Origin: Candidatus Woesearchaeota archaeon
GTDB taxonomy: Archaea; Nanobdellota; Nanobdellia; Woesearchaeales; JACJVW01
NCBI GenBank assembly: GCA_020637435.1
Contig: JACJVW010000002.1
Span: 1 to 64,000 of the forward strand
Direction: 5' to 3'
Length of the DNA stretch: 64,000 bases
This document shows, piece by piece, positions 59,057-64,000 of the stretch. The translations under genes were made by a program, and so were the position numbers. Every line of letters starts with the position of its first letter. Within the stretch, counting starts at the first letter, position 1. The notes under the pieces were generated by a model. The model saw only the letters and a program-made list of their open reading frames with translations. It made no database searches and was not told where the DNA came from.

Positions 59057-60547
59057 TTACTTTTGCTCTTCTTCCTGCAATGGCTTCATCGTAGGGAAGA
59101 AGAGGACATCCCGTATGCTCCAGCAGTTTGTGAAGAGCATGACCATCCTATCTATTCCGATGCCGATACCACCCGCGGGAGGCATACCGTACTCCATAGC
59201 CTCGATGAATTCCTCATCCTTCGGATGAGCTTCATCGTTTCCAGCCTGCATCGCAGCCTGCTCAACTTCAAATCGTCTGCGCTGCTCTATAGGATTCGTA
59301 AGCTCAGACCAGCCATCGCTGATTTCCTTCCCGCCGATATACCCTTCAAAACGTTCAACGATAGCCGGATTGTCCCGGTGCTGTTTTGCCAGAGGACTTA
59401 TCTCCTTGGGGTAATCGATGATCCAGACAGGGTCTAGCAACATATCGCAGACAAGCTTGTCAAAGATGGTGAATATCAACTGTCCACGTGATGCTTCGCC
59501 AAGGAACGTGAGCTTCTTCTCAATGACCACTGACTTAAGTTCATCGTCGCTCATTGCAGCAACATCAAGCCCAAGATACTTCTTGATAGCCTGCTGCATA
59601 GTAATTCTTGGCCATGGTGTGCTGATATCAACCACTTTATCATGCACCGTGATTTCTTCCTTGCCGAATAATGATTTCGCTATGAACTTGAACATAGCCT
59701 CAGCTCTATCCATCATAGTCTGATAATCGGAGTATGCCTCATACCATTCGATCATCGTAAACTCAGGATTATGCGTCTGGTCGACACCTTCATTCCTAAA
59801 ATTACGGGCAATCTCATACACCTTCTCATAACCGCCAATAAGTAATCGTTTCAGGTACAATTCCGGAGCTACACGCAGATACATCTGCATATCATATGCA
59901 TTAATATGAGTCAGGAACGGTTTTGCGTTCGTTCCACCATAAATAGTCTGTAGAACAGGAGTCTCCACTTCAAGGAAATCCTTTCCGTTGAGAAACTCAC
60001 GAACAAGACCGATGATCTTCGTCCTCATTCGGAACTTTTCTCTTTCCTCAGGATTCACGATAAGATCAAGATACCTCTTTCTGTAACGAAGCTCGGTATC
60101 CTTAAGACCATGATATTTCTCGGGGAGAGGGCGAATGGCCTTAGTAAGCATGACCCATTCCTTTGCATACACACTTATCTCGCCTGTCTTCGTAGCGAAA
60201 ACTTCGCCATGGACGCCTATGAAATCACCCATATCTGCCTTCTTCAGCAGCTTATAGAGTTCTTTATCCATATCATCCTGCCGAAAATACACCTGCATTT
60301 TGCCGCTTTGGTCAAGAAGATGAAGGAACGTGGCTTTACCCATGCGGCGCAGCGTCATGATACGGCCAGCGATAGCGACCTTATCGCCACTATGCTTCTC
60401 AGGCTCAAGACCTTCGTACTTCGATAAGAGGTCCTTTATCTCATGTGATTTAGGGAATGAGTATGCGTAAGGGTTCACGCCCCGCTCCACAAGTTCATCA
60501 TGTTTTCGGATCCGTTCCTTGATAAGCATATTTGTATCTTCAGCCAT
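59057..60547 (-). CDS. lysS: Lysyl-tRNA synthetase, class II
   Basis: Charges tRNA-Lys. The 496-aa protein has an N-terminal OB fold (VAIAGRIMTLRRMGKATFLH), class II motifs (FLEVETPVLQTIYGGTNAKP, IARNFRNEGVDQTHNPEFTM) and motif 3 (PPAGGIGIGIDRMVMLFTN). Most euryarchaea use class I LysK instead, while bacteria, eukaryotes and many small-genome archaea have class II. AATATTTATAAAAAT at 60571-60584 puts the transcript start at or near the ATG. Repeat array B begins just upstream of this promoter. Confidence 0.96.
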   Translation of the reverse strand: MAEDTNMLIKERIRKHDELVERGVNPYAYSFPKSHEIKDLLSKYEGLEPEKHSGDKVAIAGRIMTLRRMGKATFLHLLDQSGKMQVYFRQDDMDKELYKLLKKADMGDFIGVHGEVFATKTGEISVYAKEWVMLTKAIRPLPEKYHGLKDTELRYRKRYLDLIVNPEEREKFRMRTKIIGLVREFLNGKDFLEVETPVLQTIYGGTNAKPFLTHINAYDMQMYLRVAPELYLKRLLIGGYEKVYEIARNFRNEGVDQTHNPEFTMIEWYEAYSDYQTMMDRAEAMFKFIAKSLFGKEEITVHDKVVDISTPWPRITMQQAIKKYLGLDVAAMSDDELKSVVIEKKLTFLGEASRGQLIFTIFDKLVCDMLLDPVWIIDYPKEISPLAKQHRDNPAIVERFEGYIGGKEISDGWSELTNPIEQRRRFEVEQAAMQAGNDEAHPKDEEFIEAMEYGMPPAGGIGIGIDRMVMLFTNCWSIRDVLFFPTMKPLQEEEQK

Positions 60548-60570
60548 TCTGTCCTACAGAGCTTCTATGG

Positions 60571-60584
60571 ATTTTTATAAATAT
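60571..60584 (-). promoter_or_regulatory. TATA box of lysS
   Basis: On the minus strand AATATTTATAAAAAT is centred 30 bases from the lysS ATG. The first arm of repeat array B (60587) directly abuts it, where the BRE element would be. Confidence 0.55.
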
Positions 60585-60586
60585 TG

Positions 60587-60863
60587 TGCCCAATCCCGTA
60601 ATTTGTGGATGTACGCTAGAGAATTTGTCAAAGGTCTATATAGCACAACACCACTAGAACATACATATGAACAAAAGACCTTTGACAAAGAAGCATCCGC
60701 AAATGAAGGGATTGGGCAATCAAGTAATTTGTGGATGTACGCTAGAGAATTTGTCAAAGGTCTATATGGCACAACACCACTAGAACATACATATGAACAA
60801 AAGACCTTTGACAAAGAAGCATCCGCAAATGAAGGGATTGGGCAATCCCGTAATTTGTGGATG
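60587..60863. repeat. Array B: 126-bp tandem hairpin repeats, two copies plus a fragment
   Basis: Units start at 60598, 60724 and 60850 (14 bases of the third remain), exactly 126 apart and nearly identical. In unit 1, TTTGTCAAAGGTC (60624-60636) pairs perfectly with 60677-60689 across a 40-base loop; ATTTGTGGATG (60601-60611) with 60694-60704 (one G-U); TGCCCAATCCC (60587-60597) with 60708-60718 perfectly. Between inner and middle stems lie 12 bases on the left (60612-60623) and GAAG on the right. An open frame across it is explained by the period. From 60864 to 60977 I see nothing else. Confidence 0.93.
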
Positions 60864-60977
60864 ATGCTTAAGATTCTGTGACTCTGCAAATGCCACAATA
60901 GCAGCTAGACTCACTCGAGAAGTAAAAACCAGAGCATGAAGAAACTGATATTAGATTCAAAAGAAAAGGAAAAGGTT

Positions 60978-61000
60978 GGGGAAGGCGGCTATCCTTCCCC
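60978..61000 (-). terminator. Hairpin terminator of the 92-aa gene
   Basis: GGGGAAGG and CCTTCCCC form a perfect 8-bp stem with a 7-base loop, 17 bases after the stop of the minus-strand gene. On that strand a pyrimidine-rich run (AACCTTTTCCTTTTCTTTT) follows. It resembles a bacterial intrinsic terminator, which is unusual here, where other ends are only T-rich. Confidence 0.5.
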
Positions 61001-61016
61001 TCACAGAGGTTTTGTG

Positions 61017-61295
61017 TCAGGTTATGGCCTCCACATCTCTGATGGGAAGCCTGTGCTGAATATGACCCGCTGAATCAAGCTCATACAGACGGGTAAGGAG
61101 TGAATCTTCGTTCACCGGTATATCCAATCGGAACAAGTTTCCATACTCATCCCTCATGAGCCAAGCGCATACGTTGGTTCTGGACCGGATATAGTTCGAG
61201 GTACTATACTGGTAGGCAATGTCCCCCTTGTCAATCACCTCCAGCAGCATCCCGTTAACCCGGATCCATTGTCCGAGTCTGATGCCATCGTACAT
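61017..61295 (-). CDS. Small beta-rich protein of unknown function
   Basis: A 92-aa protein, probably a small beta barrel (RLGQWIRVNGMLLEVIDKGD, then YGNLFRLDIPVNEDSLLTRL), unrecognised. ACTTATTATATAG lies about 29 bases before the ATG, and a hairpin terminator follows, so it is an independent transcription unit. An OB- or SH3-like role is possible but only by feel. Confidence 0.55.
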   Translation of the reverse strand: MYDGIRLGQWIRVNGMLLEVIDKGDIAYQYSTSNYIRSRTNVCAWLMRDEYGNLFRLDIPVNEDSLLTRLYELDSAGHIQHRLPIRDVEAIT

Positions 61296-61411
61296 ACAAT
61301 AAGTACGCTTCTGCTTCTATATAATAAGTTTGTAACCTTTTTATGAATATTATATAAAAAAAGGTTATCGAAATAGGTATCTTTAAAATCTCCCTCCGAC
61401 TTTGCACCCTC

Positions 61412-62152
61412 ATGGCATTACATCTCATCGGCATCGGCCTTCGTGACCCAACCGACATAACAGTCAAAGGTTTTAACGCGGTCAAAGCCTCAGAACAGGT
61501 ATTCCTCGAATCATACACCTCTTTGCTTTCCTGCTCCAAAGAGGAACTTGAACAGTTCTACGGCAAAACCATCAGATTGGCGCCTCGCGGCCTTGTCGAA
61601 TCTGAAATCGAAGACACCATCTTGTTGCCCGCAAAAGAAAAAGACATCGCTTTGCTAATAATAGGCGACCCTTTTGGAGCTACTACCCATGCGGACATCC
61701 TTCTCAGGGCCAAAGAACTTGGCGTTGAGACTAACATCATCCATAACGCTTCTGTCATGACAGCCATAGGTATCACAGGCCTACAGCTCTATAAATTCGG
61801 CAAAACAACCAGCATACCTTATGACAATGAGAACGTAACCACCCCCATTGAGATGCTCAAGAAAAACCAAAGCGTCGGACTCCACACCCTGATGCTACTC
61901 GACCTCAGACCAGATGAAAACCGTTTCATGAGCATCAAAGAAGCCATTGACTACCTTATCTCAAAAGATACCCCCGCTGATATCTTCGCGGTTGGCTGCG
62001 CAGGCCTTGGCGATAAAAACGCACAAATTCGGACAGGAAGCCTCGCAGAGCTCAAAGAAAAAGAATTCTCCGTATTCCCCCAGTGCCTCATCATACCCGG
62101 TGACATGCACTTCATGGAAGAAGACGCACTTAAAATGTGGACCTTCCAATAA
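61412..62152 (+). CDS. dph5: Diphthine synthase
   Basis: Dph5 methylates the modified His of elongation factor 2 on the way to diphthamide, using SAM. The 246-aa protein has the family start MALHLIGIGLRDPTDITVKG, LESYTSLL, LIIGDPFGATTHADILLRA (SAM-binding loop), IIHNASVMTAIGITGLQLYK and FGKTTSIPY. CTTTAAAATC lies about 27 bases before the ATG (leaderless). It is found in archaea and eukaryotes only. Confidence 0.95.
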   Translation: MALHLIGIGLRDPTDITVKGFNAVKASEQVFLESYTSLLSCSKEELEQFYGKTIRLAPRGLVESEIEDTILLPAKEKDIALLIIGDPFGATTHADILLRAKELGVETNIIHNASVMTAIGITGLQLYKFGKTTSIPYDNENVTTPIEMLKKNQSVGLHTLMLLDLRPDENRFMSIKEAIDYLISKDTPADIFAVGCAGLGDKNAQIRTGSLAELKEKEFSVFPQCLIIPGDMHFMEEDALKMWTFQ

Positions 62153-62186
62153 TTTTATAAAAACCCCTGCACCTTAAGAGGTTTAC

Positions 62187-63449
62187 ATGAAAGTCGAGAT
62201 GGCCAGGGGCATGCGAGATTATGAAGCAAAGGACATGATAGTTCGTGAACGCCTTCTACAGCTGATTAAGAAGCAGTTCGAGCGTTATGGGTTTTCACCA
62301 ATGCAGACTCCGCTCATAGAACGCCTCGACACCCTTACCGCAAAATTTGCCGCAGGCGATGGCACCGACGTCATGCAAGAGATATTCAAGCTGCAGGACC
62401 AGGGAAAACGTGATCTCGGACTTAAATTCGACCAGACTGTCCCCCTTGCGCGATACATTGCCATGCATCCGCAAACAAAACTCCCATTCAAACGATATAC
62501 AATCGACAGGTCGTATCGTGACGGACCGATCAAGACAGGACGTTTCAGGGAATTCACCCAGTGTGATGCGGACATCGTCGGTCCTAAATCCATGCATGCT
62601 GACGCAGAGATAATCTCACTCACCCTCGACATCCTTAAAGAATCAGGTATCCAGGCAGAGATACAGGTGAACAACAGGAAGATTCTTCTAGGTCTGCTGG
62701 AACACCTCCTTATACCATCCAAGCTATTCACGAAAGTAATCATAGTGATCGATAAGATAGACAAGATGGAGCATGAAGAATTCTTTAAGGAGCTCTCAGG
62801 CATCGGTCTAAGTGAAACACAGATTGATGCTTTAGCTAATTGGTGCAAAGGCAAAGTTGACCTTGATTCATGCGACATCGACAATAAGATTGCCAAGGAA
62901 GGACTCGCTGAATTAAGAGAATTGATGAGATTCATACCTGAAGAATTAAAAGCCGATGTAAGATTTACTATAAGTCTCGCTCGAGGTCTTAACTACTACA
63001 CCGGCACCGTCTTCGAAGCCTTCGCAAAGAAAGGAAAGATGAAATCATCCCTGGCAGGCGGGGGAAGATACGACGACATGATAGGCAGCTATGTAGGCGG
63101 AAGAGAGTATCCAGCAATCGGCGTGGGCATCGGACTTGACGCCATCATAGCGGCCTTGGGAGAACAAGCAGAGCAGCATTCTGTCGCGCAGCTCCTCATC
63201 ATACCAATCGGCACTGAGCCAGTTGAGATGGTCCGAAGGCTGCGAACACATATCAATACCATCGATGACCTCAACAGGAAAGGTGTCACCAAGAATCTAC
63301 AGTATGCCAACCATTATCATATTCCTTTTGTAGCGTTTATAGGAGAAGAAGAGCTGCAGCAGAATAAGATTAAGCTTCGCGACATGAAAAGCGGAGAAGA
63401 ACAGTTGCTTAGCGTAGAAGAAGTCATAGCTAAGATTGGGGATGTGTAA
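62187..63449 (+). CDS. hisS: Histidyl-tRNA synthetase
   Basis: HisRS charges tRNA-His. The 420-aa class II protein has ARGMRDYEAKDMIVRERLL, QTPLIERLDTL, the motif 2 region RYTIDRSYRDGPIKTGRFRE with FTQCDADIVG, the histidine motif LARGLNYYTGTVFEAF, and motif 3 YPAIGVGIGLDAI, with an anticodon-binding C-terminus. ATTTTATAAAAAC gives a start near the ATG; AAGAGGTTT may add a ribosome site. The GTG of the next gene follows directly. Confidence 0.94.
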   Translation: MKVEMARGMRDYEAKDMIVRERLLQLIKKQFERYGFSPMQTPLIERLDTLTAKFAAGDGTDVMQEIFKLQDQGKRDLGLKFDQTVPLARYIAMHPQTKLPFKRYTIDRSYRDGPIKTGRFREFTQCDADIVGPKSMHADAEIISLTLDILKESGIQAEIQVNNRKILLGLLEHLLIPSKLFTKVIIVIDKIDKMEHEEFFKELSGIGLSETQIDALANWCKGKVDLDSCDIDNKIAKEGLAELRELMRFIPEELKADVRFTISLARGLNYYTGTVFEAFAKKGKMKSSLAGGGRYDDMIGSYVGGREYPAIGVGIGLDAIIAALGEQAEQHSVAQLLIIPIGTEPVEMVRRLRTHINTIDDLNRKGVTKNLQYANHYHIPFVAFIGEEELQQNKIKLRDMKSGEEQLLSVEEVIAKIGDV

Positions 63450-63797
63450 GTGAGAATTATCGAGAAGGGTCACATCATAGACCCTGAGAATATCGTTCTG
63501 GAAATCTTTGAGACAACTCCTGAGAAGACCTGTAAAGACGAAACCTACCTCGACTTTGTCATTAAACTATTCTTCATAATCGGCACATTCATCCTATTCA
63601 GAGTAATATTCTCCGAACAGATGCCTGCGATCATAGGCATAATCCTAAGTGTAATCATATCCATCATGATCGTTCCGCTACTTTTGCTTTTCACTTCAGC
63701 ATTCAGTGAACTCTCAAAGAGACTGGGTATAGCTGCTCTTATCGGTCTGCTCATAAGCTCATCTATCTTGCTTGTCCTTTTGGAGCTGCTCGTATGA
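63450..63797 (+). CDS. Small membrane protein of unknown function
   Basis: A 115-aa protein with a soluble start of about 35 residues (RIIEKGHIIDPENIVLEIFE) and three membrane helices. Unrecognised. The start is GTG directly after the hisS stop; the stop overlaps the next ATG (ATGA). These tight junctions suggest one transcript with hisS. Confidence 0.6.
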   Translation: MRIIEKGHIIDPENIVLEIFETTPEKTCKDETYLDFVIKLFFIIGTFILFRVIFSEQMPAIIGIILSVIISIMIVPLLLLFTSAFSELSKRLGIAALIGLLISSSILLVLLELLV

Positions 63798-64000
63798 TCA
63801 TCAAGATACTTGGTCTTTTAGACCTCATCAGCGCCACCATACTTCTGTTTGGAGAATTGCTACCCAACAGAGCGCTCTTCTATGCGGGCATGTACCTGTG
63901 CATCAAAGGATTCTTCTTCGGCAGGATGGGAGACATCGCAAGCTGGATCGATCTGCTTGTCGGCGTGTATGTATTCGCTTTCGCAATATTCAACCTTGAA
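63794..64000 (+). CDS. Small membrane protein, cut by the window edge
   Basis: The frame from ATG 63794 stays open for 69 codons to the right edge. It is hydrophobic, with three likely helices (MIIKILGLLDLISATILLFG at the start). Unrecognised, and incomplete. Coupled to the preceding gene by an ATGA overlap. Confidence 0.6.
   Translation, partial: MIIKILGLLDLISATILLFGELLPNRALFYAGMYLCIKGFFFGRMGDIASWIDLLVGVYVFAFAIFNLE

Noticed and set aside
60519..60881. Open frame across array B encoding two 42-residue repeats
   Set aside because: Same reasoning as array A; there is no promoter or ribosome site of its own, and it overlaps the antisense start of lysS.

Overview
This window is a gene-dense piece of an archaeal chromosome. 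The information-processing genes are archaeal: TFB, RpoK and Rpb4, Alba, ribosomal proteins S17e and L21e, RNase P proteins Rnp2 and Rnp4, an exosome-proteasome operon, SBDS and diphthine synthase. Many genes have a TATA-like box 25-30 bases before the start codon, which points to leaderless mRNAs, and ATGA overlaps inside operons are frequent. Mixed in are bacterial-type genes (RlmH, SufE, RNase D, a GlnD-like protein, a MoxR/Bat operon, class II LysRS, a Pol II-like family B polymerase) and a eukaryote-type chorismate mutase. Together these suggest a DPANN-like archaeon, possibly Woesearchaeota-like. That assignment is inference; the window holds no rRNA.

Layout. 1-3.9 kb: DUF1844 end, an acidic coiled-coil protein, a 49-codon gene, and an operon of PAC2 protein, enolase and a dolichol-kinase-like protein. 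3.9-4.3 kb: array A of 126-bp hairpin repeats. 4.4-12.9 kb: TldD/TldE, PolB, U32-like protein, then S17e-Alba-Dus. 13.3-18.2 kb: MoxR, RlmH, DUF58, VWA and a Q-rich membrane protein in one overlapping operon. 18.4-30.4 kb: ATP-grasp protein, tRNA-Val, AI-2E permease, NFACT-R protein, extracytoplasmic redox proteins, RNase D, YgiQ, RNase H and SufE. 30.4-39.1 kb: ClpX-like ATPase, two radical-SAM/hydrolase genes, tRNA-Gln, response regulator, GMP reductase, and initiator tRNA-Met with a partial 3' duplication. 39.3-43 kb: TFB, chorismate mutase and a GGDEF protein. 43-48 kb: Rnp2, PsmA, SBDS, Rrp4, Rrp41, Rrp42, RpoK and DUF655. 48-64 kb: ProRS, GlnD-like protein, GapN, SPL-like radical SAM, a paralogous pair, L21e-Rpb4, Rnp4, LysRS, repeat array B, Dph5, HisRS and membrane proteins.

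How the genes work together. The 43-47 kb operon joins RNA 3' end processing and decay, tRNA 5' maturation, protein degradation and ribosome maturation. The MoxR operon looks like an ATPase-VWA assembly system at the membrane with a 23S rRNA methyltransferase embedded in it. Enolase and GapN belong to lower glycolysis.

Most unusual. Two arrays 56 kb apart differ in most of their sequence but share the same 126-bp period, the same inverted-repeat architecture (40-41-base apical loop, 12x4 asymmetric internal loop) and a partly conserved internal-loop sequence; each lies just upstream of a promoter. Other notable items are the eukaryote-type chorismate mutase lacking an expected Arg, an apparently complete GGDEF domain with an I-site, a GlnD-like protein with a lost HD site, and a tRNA-Val with C at position 33.
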